Shown here one piece after another: positions 1-10,304 of a stretch of 64,000 bases of DNA (positions are counted from its first letter, which is position 1; each line of letters begins with the position of its first letter). Source of the stretch: Sphingosinithalassobacter tenebrarum (lineage in GTDB: Bacteria; Pseudomonadota; Alphaproteobacteria; Sphingomonadales; Sphingomonadaceae); the NCBI RefSeq assembly GCF_011057975.1, contig NZ_CP049109.1:2449001-2513000 (forward strand), given 5' to 3'. The position numbers were made by a program, and so were the translations under genes. The notes under the pieces are model-generated. The model made no database searches. It was not told the DNA's origin and saw only the letters and a program-made list of their open reading frames with translations.

Positions 1-359
1 TTGAATCCGTCCTCGTGATGGACAACGGGCGGCAGCCCCCTGCCGAAAACCCGCGCCGCCATCACGCCGTCGATCGCGCCCCAGTTGTAGGTAAGCACCA
101 GATCGAATCGCCGCATATAATTGGCGATCGCTTCATAGCGCCGGATCGAAGGTTTGCCGGTCAGCGGCGGCGGATTCTGGGCGATCTCGTATTTCACGCC
201 GGACGCGATCCGCTCGCGCGCGCCAAGCTGGTCCGGCATGGCGGAGGCAATGGTGTGCCGCGCCTTGTCGCCGAACGCATTCATCAGCTGCACCGCGCGC
301 AGTTCCTTGCCGCCGGGCGCAAAGGTCGAATGGAGATGGAGGATGTGGATCGTCGCCAT
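1..359 (-). CDS. Glycosyltransferase, N-terminal 119 residues, cut by left edge
   Basis: The visible part starts MATIHILHLHSTFAPGGKE, with the glycine-rich loop (FAPGGKE) close to the N terminus that is typical of GT-B fold, GT4-like glycosyltransferases. It continues through a Rossmann-like segment (NYMRRFDLVLTYNWGAIDGVMAA) and reaches HHEDGF, a motif common in exopolysaccharide GT4 enzymes, before the edge. The likely role is transfer of an activated sugar to a cell-surface polysaccharide on the cytoplasmic side of the inner membrane. The donor-binding C-terminal half is not visible, so substrate and exact family cannot be given. The ATG at 359 is the only start that keeps the N-terminal loop at its usual place. 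Confidence 0.6.
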   Translation of the reverse strand, partial: MATIHILHLHSTFAPGGKELRAVQLMNAFGDKARHTIASAMPDQLGARERIASGVKYEIAQNPPPLTGKPSIRRYEAIANYMRRFDLVLTYNWGAIDGVMAARVFGRGLPPVVHHEDGF

Positions 360-392
360 GACCGGGGCGCTTAGCGTCATTTGCGCGCTTCG

Positions 393-1334
393 TCAGCCAC
401 AGTCCCAATAGAAGATCACGCGATCGAACCGGCGCGCGAGCAGGTCCCGCTGCGAAATCAGGAACGCCGCCTCGCCGACATCGCCCCACATCAGGCCGGT
501 TTCAGACGAAAGCCGCAGCAGCACGCGATAGTCGGCGAAACGTCCCGCGGTGCGGAAATCGCCTTGTACGAACGCCGTGTTACCGCCGACATGATGCGCC
601 AGGTCCGGCAGCCGCGCTTCGGCGACGAGCATATCCTCGATCCGGTCGATTCCGGGGCGGCGAAGCTGCCCTTCCAGCCGTTCGCGAATCCGCCAGTCAT
701 GGCTTTCGGGCCAGCTTTCACGGATCTGGCCGGAGAGAGTCATACCGATGGCGCGCACTACCTCGTCGTGATAGGGCGTGAAGTCGCTCAGGCATTCGTC
801 ACCGGCGATGGGCGGCGGCGACAGCAGTGCGCCGTTGCCCGGGAGGACGGGTCGCCAGATCAGCTTCGCCTTGCCCCGCTCGGGCGTCTCGTGATCGACG
901 CCGAACATATCGTCGCGACCTATAAAGAACTGCAGCAACCCGGCATCGGGAAAGTCGGGCAGCTGCGGCAAGTCACCGAAATCGAGCTGCGCTAGAAATT
1001 CAAGCGGGGTGCCCGAGGAGTCGCGCGGCCACTCCTCGCATTCGGCCAGCCATGCCGGGCCACCGATACGAGTGCCGCCGGCACGCACCGGGCGCTCCAC
1101 AGGGGTCAGTCGGATCGCGGGCAGCTTCAACGTTTCGCTCCAGGCGAGGAAATCGCTGATTTCACCATCGGTGAACGGCGTTGAAACGGGATTTTCGCGC
1201 TCGAAATCGGCGCGCCAGACATCGATCGCGCTGGCACCGGGAAACGGATCGGGCCGCCTGCGCGACCTGCGCCACCACCAGAAGATTCCGCCCCAGCCCA
1301 ACACGAATACTGCCAGGCCGACCCAGGGCGACAT
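393..1334 (-). CDS. DUF1963 (YwqG-like) protein with N-terminal membrane anchor
   Basis: 313 residues. Residues 4-20 are a hydrophobic segment followed by WWWRRSRRR, so it is probably a single-pass inner-membrane protein with its domain in the cytoplasm. The rest resembles DUF1963/YwqG: RIGGPAWLAECEEWPR, then FLAQLDFGDLPQLPDFPDAGLLQFF, and a late DYRVLLRLSSETGLMWGD segment. The family has no firmly known biochemical activity. The start ATG overlaps the stop of the upstream hydrolase gene (ATGA), so the two are probably translationally coupled. Other starts further upstream would run into the hydrolase gene and are unlikely. Confidence 0.75.
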   Translation of the reverse strand: MSPWVGLAVFVLGWGGIFWWWRRSRRRPDPFPGASAIDVWRADFERENPVSTPFTDGEISDFLAWSETLKLPAIRLTPVERPVRAGGTRIGGPAWLAECEEWPRDSSGTPLEFLAQLDFGDLPQLPDFPDAGLLQFFIGRDDMFGVDHETPERGKAKLIWRPVLPGNGALLSPPPIAGDECLSDFTPYHDEVVRAIGMTLSGQIRESWPESHDWRIRERLEGQLRRPGIDRIEDMLVAEARLPDLAHHVGGNTAFVQGDFRTAGRFADYRVLLRLSSETGLMWGDVGEAAFLISQRDLLARRFDRVIFYWDCG

Positions 1335-2227
1335 CACACCGCCTCCGCAGCCTGTTCGACGCGCGCGAGCAGGCGCTCGGTCGCGGCGATCGATTCGGGT
1401 TCGTCCAGCGTCGGCGCATGGCCGACACGCGGAACCGTGGTCAGTTCGCATTCGGTTAGGCGATCGGCCATCTTCTCCGCCGCCTCCGCGCCGAGAATGT
1501 CGGACCGTTCTCCGCGCACCGCCGCCACCGGTTTTCCGGCCAGCGCGTCAAAGGCCTTCCACATATCGGGCCCCGCCTCGTTACCCGGCACGCGGAACGG
1601 CTCCGCGATGCGCATGTCATAATCGAGAACGATGCGTCCGCCGGGTGTCAGCTTGTAGAGCCGCTTCGCCATCGCCAGCCAGTCCTGGATGTCATAGTCA
1701 GGATAGACGTCACCGTTACCCTCGGCCACCGACCGCGCCGCGTGAACCCAGGTGTCGTGCCACATCGGCTTGCCGACATAATCGCGAATTCGCGCCAGTC
1801 CGGCCGGATTCAGCTCGGGTCCGACATCGTTGAGCAAGGCCCCGACGATCCGCTGCGGCCCGGTCGCGGCAAGCAACATGCCCAATATGCCCCCCAGCGA
1901 CGTCCCGATGACGACGAAGCGATCGAGCTTCAACGCGTCGATCAACGCTTCGATATCCTGGAGATAGGTCAGCGGAACATAGTTCATCGGGTCTTTGGCA
2001 TAGGCGCTGTCGCCGCGCCCGCGCAGCTCGACGACGATCACCCGCCAGTCGCCGGCGAAACGCTCGGCAAAATTCACATAATCGCGCACATTGCGGGTCA
2101 GTCCCGGAATGCACAGCAAGGGCGGCCGCGCGGCGTCGCCGGGATAATCGCGGTAATGCAACCGCAATCCATCCTTGGACCACCAGAAGCCATCCTCATA
2201 CGGTGTCGGGTTGCGTCGATCGGACAT
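1334..2227 (-). CDS. Alpha/beta hydrolase
   Basis: 297 residues with a complete alpha/beta-hydrolase fold pattern. The oxyanion strand is PLLCIPGLTRN, the nucleophile elbow is GTSLGG (GxSxG), and the late catalytic His sits in VPRVGHAPTLDEPES; an Asp (ERSDILG) precedes it. No signal peptide, so it acts in the cytoplasm. Substrate unknown; the family includes esterases, lactonases and epoxide or C-C hydrolases. It is divergent from selO with only 18 bases between the two start codons, so the promoters must overlap the neighbouring coding regions. The reading frame stays open far upstream, but that part is antisense to selO and astD and is not part of this gene. Confidence 0.85.
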   Translation of the reverse strand: MSDRRNPTPYEDGFWWSKDGLRLHYRDYPGDAARPPLLCIPGLTRNVRDYVNFAERFAGDWRVIVVELRGRGDSAYAKDPMNYVPLTYLQDIEALIDALKLDRFVVIGTSLGGILGMLLAATGPQRIVGALLNDVGPELNPAGLARIRDYVGKPMWHDTWVHAARSVAEGNGDVYPDYDIQDWLAMAKRLYKLTPGGRIVLDYDMRIAEPFRVPGNEAGPDMWKAFDALAGKPVAAVRGERSDILGAEAAEKMADRLTECELTTVPRVGHAPTLDEPESIAATERLLARVEQAAEAV

Positions 2228-2245
2228 CGCTCCCCATATCGCCGC

Positions 2246-3631
2246 ATGGCCTTTTTCCCGCAAGCGTCTCCCGCCCCCTCCGGCTATCGCCCCGCCACGG
2301 CGATCCTTTCGCTCGGCGACCCCTTTTACGACAGCGTGGCGGCCGCCGATTTTCCCGAGACGAAATTGCGGTTCCGCAACCAGCGCTGGGCGGCGAGCGT
2401 CGGCCTGGACCAGCTTACCGATGACCAATGGCTTGCGCATTTCGGGCGTTTCAAGCCGCTCCCCGACAATCTGCCCGACCCGCTTGCCTTGCGCTATCAC
2501 GGGCATCAGTTCCGCGTGTACAATCCCGAAATCGGCGATGGTCGCGGCTTTCTGTTCGCGCAGCTGCGCGACGGCGACGGCCGTTTGCTCGATCTCGGAA
2601 CGAAAGGCTCGGGCCAGACGCCCTGGAGCCGGTTCGGCGACGGGCGGCTCACGCTGAAAGGCGGCGTCCGCGAAGTGCTTGCGACCGAGATGCTGGAGGC
2701 GCTGGGCGTCGATACCTCGAAGAGCTTCTCGCTGATCGAAACCGGCGAACAGCTTCAGCGCAACGACGAACCCTCCCCCACCCGCTCGGCGGTTCTCGTG
2801 CGGCTGAGCCACAGCCATATCCGCATCGGCGCCTTTCAACGGCTCGCCTATTTTCGCGAGGAGGACGCGATCCGGCGGCTGATCGCCTATGTCCTCGAAC
2901 ATCTCTACGGCGACACGCCAAGCGAGGACGGCGCTGCCCGGCTGCTCGACCATGTCGTAACCCGCACGGCGCGATTGGCCGCCGGCTATATGGCAGCCGG
3001 CTTCGTGCATGGGGTGCTCAACAGCGACAATATCAACGTGACGGGCGAAAGCTTCGACTATGGGCCCTGGCGGTTCAATCCGACCTGGGACCCGGATTTC
3101 ACTGCCGCCTATTTCGACCGCACCGGCCTCTATGCCTTTGGTCGCCAGCCCGAAGCCATTCACTGGGACACGATGCAGCTTGCAGTCTCGCTGCGACTGG
3201 TAAGCGAAGCCGAGCCGTTGATCGCCGTCCTCGAAACCTTCGGCGAGCGATACCAGGCGGCAGTGGCGGAGGCACTGTTCTGGCGGCTCGGGATCATTCC
3301 CAGGAACGGGGAGGAGGATGCGGCATTGGTCGCCGCTATGGAACGGGCGCTTCGTGCCAGCGATACGCCGGTCGACCGCTTTTTCTTCGACTGGTTCGGC
3401 GGCACACCGCCTGCTGGCTACGGCGATTCCTTTGCCGAATTGCGCGAATTGATCGCGCCCTATGTGGCGCGAAAGCCGCGCGACCACCCCTATTGGAACG
3501 ACACCGAGCCCTGCGCGATGCTGATCGACGAAGTCGAGGCGATCTGGTCGGCGATCGACGCCGACGACGACTGGCGGCCATTCGAAGCGAAGGTCGCCGC
3601 GATCCGCCGGATGGGTGAAGCCATCCGGTAA
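2246..3631 (+). CDS. selO: Protein adenylyltransferase SelO (YdiU family)
   Basis: 461 residues of the SelO/YdiU pseudokinase family, which transfers AMP from ATP to protein Ser/Thr/Tyr and is linked to redox stress. Visible hallmarks are LALRYHGHQF, the nucleotide loop GSGQTPWSRFGDGR, HSHIRIGAFQRLAYF, and the catalytic/metal segment GFVHGVLNSDNINVTGE followed by DYGPWRF. Slightly shorter than the about 480 residues usual for bacterial SelO: it ends RRMGEAIR and I see no cysteine near the C terminus, where many members carry a redox Cys or Sec. Start ATG chosen because MAFFPQAS directly precedes the conserved region; the longer frame upstream is antisense to the hydrolase gene. Confidence 0.92.
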   Translation: MAFFPQASPAPSGYRPATAILSLGDPFYDSVAAADFPETKLRFRNQRWAASVGLDQLTDDQWLAHFGRFKPLPDNLPDPLALRYHGHQFRVYNPEIGDGRGFLFAQLRDGDGRLLDLGTKGSGQTPWSRFGDGRLTLKGGVREVLATEMLEALGVDTSKSFSLIETGEQLQRNDEPSPTRSAVLVRLSHSHIRIGAFQRLAYFREEDAIRRLIAYVLEHLYGDTPSEDGAARLLDHVVTRTARLAAGYMAAGFVHGVLNSDNINVTGESFDYGPWRFNPTWDPDFTAAYFDRTGLYAFGRQPEAIHWDTMQLAVSLRLVSEAEPLIAVLETFGERYQAAVAEALFWRLGIIPRNGEEDAALVAAMERALRASDTPVDRFFFDWFGGTPPAGYGDSFAELRELIAPYVARKPRDHPYWNDTEPCAMLIDEVEAIWSAIDADDDWRPFEAKVAAIRRMGEAIR

Positions 3632-3715
3632 GTTCCCGATCCCCGGGGAGTGGCGCGGGCGAAATTTTTCGTGCAAGAGCGGGCGACCTTCGGGAGCCCA
3701 AGACAAAGAACGCGA

Positions 3716-5131
3716 ATGGCCGGAACCGAAATTGTCTCCACCGAGCCCGCCACCGGCGCCGTGCTGTGGCGCCACAGCATCGGAGATGTCGATGCGGAAG
3801 TGGCGCGCGCCCGCGAAAGCTGGGCCGAATGGGCCGCGCGCCCGCTTGCCTATCGCATCGAAACCCTGCGCCGCTTCGCCAATGTTGTTCGTGCCAAATC
3901 GGACGCGCTTACCGATCTGATCGCACGCGAAACCGGCAAGCCGCTCTGGGAAGCGCGCAACGAAGTCGAAAGCGTCATCAACAAGGTCGATCTTTCGGTC
4001 ACGGCCTATTCGGAACGAACCGGCCAGCGGCGGATCGAAGCGCCGATGAACACGCGGTTGGCGCTGCGGCACAAACCGCACGGCGTGCTGGCGGTGCTGG
4101 GGCCCTTCAACCTGCCGGTGCATCTGCCCAACGGTCACATCGTTCCGGCGTTGCTGGCGGGCAATGCAATCGTCTTCAAGCCATCGGAAAAGACTCCGGC
4201 CTCGGGCGCGTTTCTGGTGGAATGCTATCATGCCGCCGGAGTGCCGGAAGGCTGCGTCCGCCTGCTCGTGGGCGCCGGCGAACAGGGCAAGGCGCTGGCG
4301 GCACACCCCGATATCGATGGACTGCTCTTCACCGGATCGGCGAATACCGGCATCTCGCTCAACCGCCAGTTCGCGACGCGCCCCGAAAAGATCCTCGCGC
4401 TCGAAATGGGTGGCAACAACCCAATCATCGTCTGGTCGACTCCCGACCTCTATTCGGCGGCGGTGCTGGTGGTGCAAAGCGCGTTCACCACCGCAGGGCA
4501 GCGCTGCACTTCGGCGCGACGGCTGATCGTGGAGCAGAAGCTGTTCGAACCGCTGATCGGTGAAGTCAACAAGCTGATCGGCCGGCTGATCATTGCCGAG
4601 CCGCATGCCGACCCGGCGCCCTTCATGGGTCCGGTGATCGACAACGACACCGCCGACATGCTGACCGAGAGCTTTCTGGCGCTGTCGACGCGCGGCGGCC
4701 GCCCGCTCCGCCATATGGAACGGCCGATCGAGGGTCGCCCGTTCCTCACGCCCGGGCTGATCGATATGACCGAAGCGAACGACAAACCCGATGTCGAGCT
4801 GTTCGGTCCGATCCTGCAGGTCTATCGCGCCGAGCAATTCTCCGACGCGATCGCCGAAGCCAACAACACCCGCTACGGCCTTTCGGCCAGCCTGGTGAGC
4901 CAGGACCCGAAACTCTACGATCAGTTCTGGGCGAATATCCGCGCCGGAATCGTGAACTGGAACCGGCCGACCAACGGCGCGTCCTCGGCAGCGCCGTTCG
5001 GCGGGATCGGCTGGTCGGGCAATCATCGGCCGACTGCATTCTATGCCGCCGACTATTGCGCCTATCCGGTGGTGAGTTCGGAGAGCGAGCAGGCGCGGGC
5101 CTCGATCGGCCTCGGACTGCGCGACGCCTAA
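3716..5131 (+). CDS. astD: N-succinylglutamate 5-semialdehyde dehydrogenase
   Basis: 471 residues, aldehyde dehydrogenase superfamily, closest by eye to AstD, which oxidises succinylglutamate semialdehyde to succinylglutamate in the arginine succinyltransferase pathway. Visible are GPFNLPVHLPNGHIVPALLAG, FKPSEKTP (NAD binding), the Glu in LALEMGGNNP, and the nucleophile Cys in AGQRCTSARR. The C-terminal part has NRPTNGASSAAPFGG, typical of AstD. No other ast genes are nearby, so it may act on another semialdehyde. Start ATG gives MAGTEIVSTEP; the frame is open 22 codons further upstream but that part does not look like the family. Confidence 0.85.
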   Translation: MAGTEIVSTEPATGAVLWRHSIGDVDAEVARARESWAEWAARPLAYRIETLRRFANVVRAKSDALTDLIARETGKPLWEARNEVESVINKVDLSVTAYSERTGQRRIEAPMNTRLALRHKPHGVLAVLGPFNLPVHLPNGHIVPALLAGNAIVFKPSEKTPASGAFLVECYHAAGVPEGCVRLLVGAGEQGKALAAHPDIDGLLFTGSANTGISLNRQFATRPEKILALEMGGNNPIIVWSTPDLYSAAVLVVQSAFTTAGQRCTSARRLIVEQKLFEPLIGEVNKLIGRLIIAEPHADPAPFMGPVIDNDTADMLTESFLALSTRGGRPLRHMERPIEGRPFLTPGLIDMTEANDKPDVELFGPILQVYRAEQFSDAIAEANNTRYGLSASLVSQDPKLYDQFWANIRAGIVNWNRPTNGASSAAPFGGIGWSGNHRPTAFYAADYCAYPVVSSESEQARASIGLGLRDA

Positions 5132-5188
5132 CCAGGATCAACCTCCGGGTTAGCACGGTGTTTACCCATCGCATTTAGCAAAATCCGC

Positions 5189-6097
5189 ATGTACGAACCC
5201 GCTGTTCCCCAACCTACGCCCGTACGAACACTGGCGACGGTTCGCTCCAGCGCCGAATGTCGCTTCGAAGCTACTTTCCACAACGCGCCGATCGGGATCG
5301 CCCATGTTGCGCCCAACGGCGATTTTCTGGCGGTGAACGACCAGTTCGCGAAAATCACGGGGCACAGCCGCGAAGCGTTGTTGAAGCACGGCTTCCCGCA
5401 GATCACCCACCCCGACGACCTGGGGACCGATCTCGACAATGTCGAGGCGCTGTTGACGGGCGAACGCGATCGCTATTGCATGGCCAAACGCTATGTGCGC
5501 CCAGACGGCGATGTCGTCTGGGTGAACCTTACCGTCGCGCTGATGCGCGACGAGGAAGGCCAGCCCGATTATTTCATCTCGGTGATCGAGGATATCTCGG
5601 AAGTTCGCCGGGCTCGAACCGAAGCGACCCGCGATCCGCTCACCGGCCTGCTCAACCGGCGTGGGCTGGCGGATCGCCTGCGCGAAACGCGCCTCGGCGC
5701 CTTTCGGGACGAAGCGCCGTTCGCCCTGGTCTATCTCGACCTGGACCGTTTCAAACAAGTCAACGACGCGCTGGGACACGCCCGCGGCGACGCATGCCTG
5801 AAGGCGGCGACCGAGGCCTTGGGCGGCCTTTTGCGGGCAGGTGATCTGTTCGCCCGGATCGGCGGCGACGAGTTCCTGCTCATCCTGCAGGACTGCGGCC
5901 CCGACGCCGCCGTACAGCGCGTCGCGCATTTCGAAGCCGCGATTGAATCGATCCAGGTTTCGCCGGGATGGCAGATGGGCGGAAGCTTCGGGTTCGTCAC
6001 CGTAAGGCCCGACGATCCCCGTTCGGACAGCCAGCTGATCGACGCGGCCGACATCGCGATGTTCGCGGTAAAGCGCGCTCGCTGCGCCGGCCGATAG
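5189..6097 (+). CDS. PAS-GGDEF diguanylate cyclase
   Basis: 302 residues. A PAS domain (about 25-140; APIGIAHVAPNGDFLAVN, then HPDDL and a PAC-like FISVIEDISE) is followed by a GGDEF domain (about 145-300). The GGDEF signature is intact (ARIGGDEFLLIL), with RDPLTGLLNRRGL at the domain start and YLDLDRFKQVND. An inhibitory I-site RxxD (RAGD) lies exactly five residues before GGDEF. It should therefore make c-di-GMP from two GTP and be feedback inhibited. No transmembrane segment, so it is a cytosolic sensor; ligand of the PAS domain unknown. It is monocistronic between astD and cobA. Confidence 0.93.
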   Translation: MYEPAVPQPTPVRTLATVRSSAECRFEATFHNAPIGIAHVAPNGDFLAVNDQFAKITGHSREALLKHGFPQITHPDDLGTDLDNVEALLTGERDRYCMAKRYVRPDGDVVWVNLTVALMRDEEGQPDYFISVIEDISEVRRARTEATRDPLTGLLNRRGLADRLRETRLGAFRDEAPFALVYLDLDRFKQVNDALGHARGDACLKAATEALGGLLRAGDLFARIGGDEFLLILQDCGPDAAVQRVAHFEAAIESIQVSPGWQMGGSFGFVTVRPDDPRSDSQLIDAADIAMFAVKRARCAGR

Positions 6098-6163
6098 CTG
6101 CGCTAGCAACGCCCCAAGCAACCGTCGATTGCAGCCCGGGGCTCGCGACGTCATGTCGGCGCC

Positions 6164-6961
6164 ATGAAAAATGCGCGCGAAGCTCATGATGAACAGGCCG
6201 CCGGCCGAGTAGTATTGGTGGGCGCCGGGCCGGGCGATCCCGAGCTGCTGACCCTGCGTGCGGCAAAGGCGCTCGCGGCGGCCGATGTGCTCGTCCATGA
6301 CGGGCTGGTCGACCCCCGCGTGCTCGACATGGCTCCTGATACCGCCACGCGCATCTCGGTTGCCAAGAAGCGCGCACGGCATACGCTGCCGCAGGAAGGC
6401 ATCAACGCGCTGCTGGTCGAACAGGCGCGCACCGGCGCCACCGTCGTCCGCGTGAAGGGCGGCGATCCGTTTGTCTTCGGGCGCGGCGGCGAGGAAGTCG
6501 AAGCACTGCGCGCCGCAGGTATTGCCGTCGAAGTCATCCCCGGCGTGTCCGCCGCGATCGGCTGTGCGGCCGAGGTACAGCTTCCCCTCACCCATCGCGA
6601 CTGGTCAAGCGCGGTCAGCTTCGTCGCGGGCCAGTGCAAGGGGCTGTCCGATCAGGACTGGTCGGGCCTCGCGGGCAAGGGGCGCACGCTCGTCATCTAT
6701 ATGGGCGTAGCCACCGGCGCGGCGATCGCGGAAAAGCTGATCGGCGACGGCGTTGCACCGGAAATGCCGGTGGCGGTGCTCGAACGCGGCACGCTGCCCG
6801 GATCGCGCGCACTGCGGACGCTGCTCACCGATCTCGGCGACATGATGGCGCGCGAGGGCGTACGGAGCCCCGCCGTTATCGTCGTCGGCGAAGTCGCGCA
6901 GCTGGCGAACGCACAGGATAAACTTGCGGCCTGGGCGGCCGCGGCGGAGACATTTGCATGA
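6164..6961 (+). CDS. cobA: Uroporphyrinogen-III C-methyltransferase
   Basis: 265 residues. SAM-dependent methylation of uroporphyrinogen III at C2 and C7 to precorrin-2, on the way to siroheme and cobalamin. Motifs are VVLVGAGPGDPELLTLRA at the N terminus, VVRVKGGDPFVFGRGGEE, and VIPGVSAAIGCAAEV. It is the SUMT domain alone, without the CysG dehydrogenase/ferrochelatase part. First gene of the sulfur assimilation operon: it overlaps DUF2849 by four bases and the siroheme-dependent CysI follows, so its main job here is probably siroheme supply. Confidence 0.93.
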   Translation: MKNAREAHDEQAAGRVVLVGAGPGDPELLTLRAAKALAAADVLVHDGLVDPRVLDMAPDTATRISVAKKRARHTLPQEGINALLVEQARTGATVVRVKGGDPFVFGRGGEEVEALRAAGIAVEVIPGVSAAIGCAAEVQLPLTHRDWSSAVSFVAGQCKGLSDQDWSGLAGKGRTLVIYMGVATGAAIAEKLIGDGVAPEMPVAVLERGTLPGSRALRTLLTDLGDMMAREGVRSPAVIVVGEVAQLANAQDKLAAWAAAAETFA

Positions 6962-7254
6962 AGCTTCTCACCGGAAACGACTTGAAAACCGGCGACGTGA
7001 TCTGGTGGGCAGGCGGCGACTGGTCGCGCCATGTCGAGGACGCCGTAGATGTCGGCGACAAGGGCGAGACGCTTGCCGCGACCGAGGAAGCCGCGCGCCG
7101 GGTGAACGGCCCCTATGTGATCGACGCAGTAGCATCCGACACCGGCCCCCGCCCCGCACATATCAAGGAGCGCGTCCGCGCGCTCGGCCCCACGGTGCGG
7201 CTCGATCTCTCGCTCAAACCTGCCGACCCCAATGCCGGAAGCTGGGTGATATGA
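6958..7254 (+). CDS. DUF2849 protein of the sulfite reductase operon
   Basis: 98 residues, small soluble protein beginning MKLLTGNDLKTGDVIWW. It matches the DUF2849 family, which in alphaproteobacteria lies next to the cysG/cysI genes; its biochemical role is not known, and a helper role in sulfite reduction is inference from position. The start overlaps the cobA stop (ATGA). It is followed by a 140-base gap holding a palindromic repeat before cysI. Confidence 0.85.
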   Translation: MKLLTGNDLKTGDVIWWAGGDWSRHVEDAVDVGDKGETLAATEEAARRVNGPYVIDAVASDTGPRPAHIKERVRALGPTVRLDLSLKPADPNAGSWVI

Positions 7255-7269
7255 GTCGCGCCCTCCCCT

Positions 7270-7385
7270 CCGTTCGGTTCGAGCAGCTTCGAGCCCGGCC
7301 GAGAAGCGTCCGTCGAGAACCCTCGATACCGGACGTCTCGACTTCGGTTCTCGACAAGCTCGAACCTGCGCTCGAAGCAAACGGA
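7270..7385. repeat. Palindromic repeat, family A, copy 1 (intergenic)
   Basis: Two oppositely oriented half-units of about 44 bases. The first (7277-7320) starts TTCGAGCAGCTTCGAGC and ends CCGTCGAGAAC. The second (7335-7378) runs from GTCTCGACTTCGG to CAAGCTCGAACCTGCGCTCG and is close to the reverse complement of the first. The outer ends are CCGTT and AACGG. The same two half-units, in the opposite order, are inserted inside carA. The element fills nearly the whole gap between DUF2849 and cysI and may form a hairpin in the operon mRNA. Confidence 0.8.
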
Positions 7386-7394
7386 ATTTGATGC

Positions 7395-9018
<1,624 letters not shown>

Positions 9019-9026
<8 letters not shown>

Positions 9027-9474
9027 CGCATTCACCACCGAAGGCGTGGTCGACAACGCGCTGCGCTTTCGCAACGATGAGCCGCACGAAGAACCAGCGG
9101 TGACTCTCGACGCATTTCTCGATCAGAGCAACGCAACGGCGGTCCGGCTCGAAACCGGCGAGGATGCGCGCGCGCTACTCCCCTATCTCGACCGTCTCCA
9201 GCTCGTCGAAGTGAGCTTCCCCAAATTCCGTGATGGCCGCGGCTATTCGGCGGCGCGTATCCTGCGGGAAGAAGGTTATACCGGCGAATTGCGTGCACAG
9301 GGCGACGTGCTGGTCGACCAGATCCCATATATGCGCCGCTGCGGCTTCGACAGTTTCGCGCCCGACAGGCCGGTGGACGAAGCCGTGCTGACGCGCGCGC
9401 TCGACCGCTACGATCACGTCTATCAGGGCGCGGCCGATGGCCGGATGCCCGTCTGGGAATTGCGTCATGGCTGA
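9019..9474 (+). CDS. DUF934 protein, sulfite reductase associated
   Basis: 151 residues of the DUF934 family, which sits between cysI and cysH in alphaproteobacteria. Visible conserved stretches are VSFPKFRDGRGYSAARILRE, GYTGELRAQGDVLVDQ and MRRCGFDSF. It is cytosolic, with no known activity; a structural or electron-transfer role for CysI has been suggested only from its position. It overlaps both neighbours by eight bases, so the three genes are tightly coupled. Confidence 0.9.
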
Positions 9475-10234
9475 ATCCGCTCGCCGCGTCATCGACCGTA
9501 TCGATCCCGGCCCTCGCTGGACCGAGAGCGACGCGGTGCGCCTCAACAACATGTTCCGCGGCCGCGATACCGAAGAGATGCTGCGCGCGGTGATCGGCGA
9601 TGCGATGCTCGGCGACGCTGCGGTCGTATCGTCCTTCGGCGCGGAATCGGCGGTGCTGCTGCATCTGATCGCATCGGTCGATCCGTCGGTGCCGGTGCTG
9701 TTCCTGGATACCGGCAAGCATTTCCCCGAAACACTCGCCTATCGCGACACGCTGGTCGCACGACTGGGCCTCACCGACTTCCGCAATCTCGAGCCCGATG
9801 CCGACGTACTCACCAAGAAGGACGAGACCGGGCTGCGCTGGTCCTATGATCCCGACGGCTGCTGCGAAATCCGCAAGGTGGTTCCGCTCGAAAAGGGGCT
9901 CGCGCCGTTCGACGCGAGCTTCACCGGGCGCAAGGCGTTTCAGGCATCGACGCGCAACGCGCTGCCGCGCTTTGAGCTCGATGGCGACCGCCTGAAGGTC
10001 AATCCACTCGCGACCTGGACCAGGGACGATCTCGAAGCCTATTTCGAGGCGCATGACCTGCCACGCCATCCGCTGGTGGCGCAGGGCTATCCCTCGATCG
10101 GCTGCGCGCCGTGCACCAGCAAGGTGAAGCCGGGCGAAGACCCGCGTGCGGGCCGCTGGCGCGGCTGGGACAAGACCGAGTGCGGCATCCATACGCCGGT
10201 CGACGACAACGACCCCGATCTGCCGGTCTTCTGA
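9467..10234 (+). CDS. cysH: Adenylylsulfate (APS/PAPS) reductase
   Basis: 255 residues. Reduces APS (or PAPS) to sulfite using thioredoxin. The PP-loop-like SSFGAESAVLLHL is present. The paired cysteines DGCCEIRK and GCAPCTSK match the CC...CxxC ligands of a 4Fe-4S cluster, so it is of the APS-reducing type rather than the cluster-free PAPS enzyme. The C-terminal ECGIH with the catalytic Cys is intact. Last gene of the operon cobA-DUF2849-cysI-DUF934-cysH. Confidence 0.94.
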   Translation: MAESARRVIDRIDPGPRWTESDAVRLNNMFRGRDTEEMLRAVIGDAMLGDAAVVSSFGAESAVLLHLIASVDPSVPVLFLDTGKHFPETLAYRDTLVARLGLTDFRNLEPDADVLTKKDETGLRWSYDPDGCCEIRKVVPLEKGLAPFDASFTGRKAFQASTRNALPRFELDGDRLKVNPLATWTRDDLEAYFEAHDLPRHPLVAQGYPSIGCAPCTSKVKPGEDPRAGRWRGWDKTECGIHTPVDDNDPDLPVF

Positions 10235-10304
10235 AGGCGCCCGGGCTTGCGCCGGAAGCTTTCCTGCCGGACAGTGCAGACAACGACAGCAGACGGAGAC
10301 CGCA

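Noticed and set aside
1334..5026. 1230-codon open frame on the minus strand
   Set aside because: Only the last 297 codons are a gene (alpha/beta hydrolase). The rest is antisense to selO and astD and has no family features; long antisense frames are common at this GC content.
5132..5188. Riboswitch or leader element before the PAS-GGDEF gene
   Set aside because: Only 57 bases and no convincing structure; c-di-GMP riboswitch features not seen.
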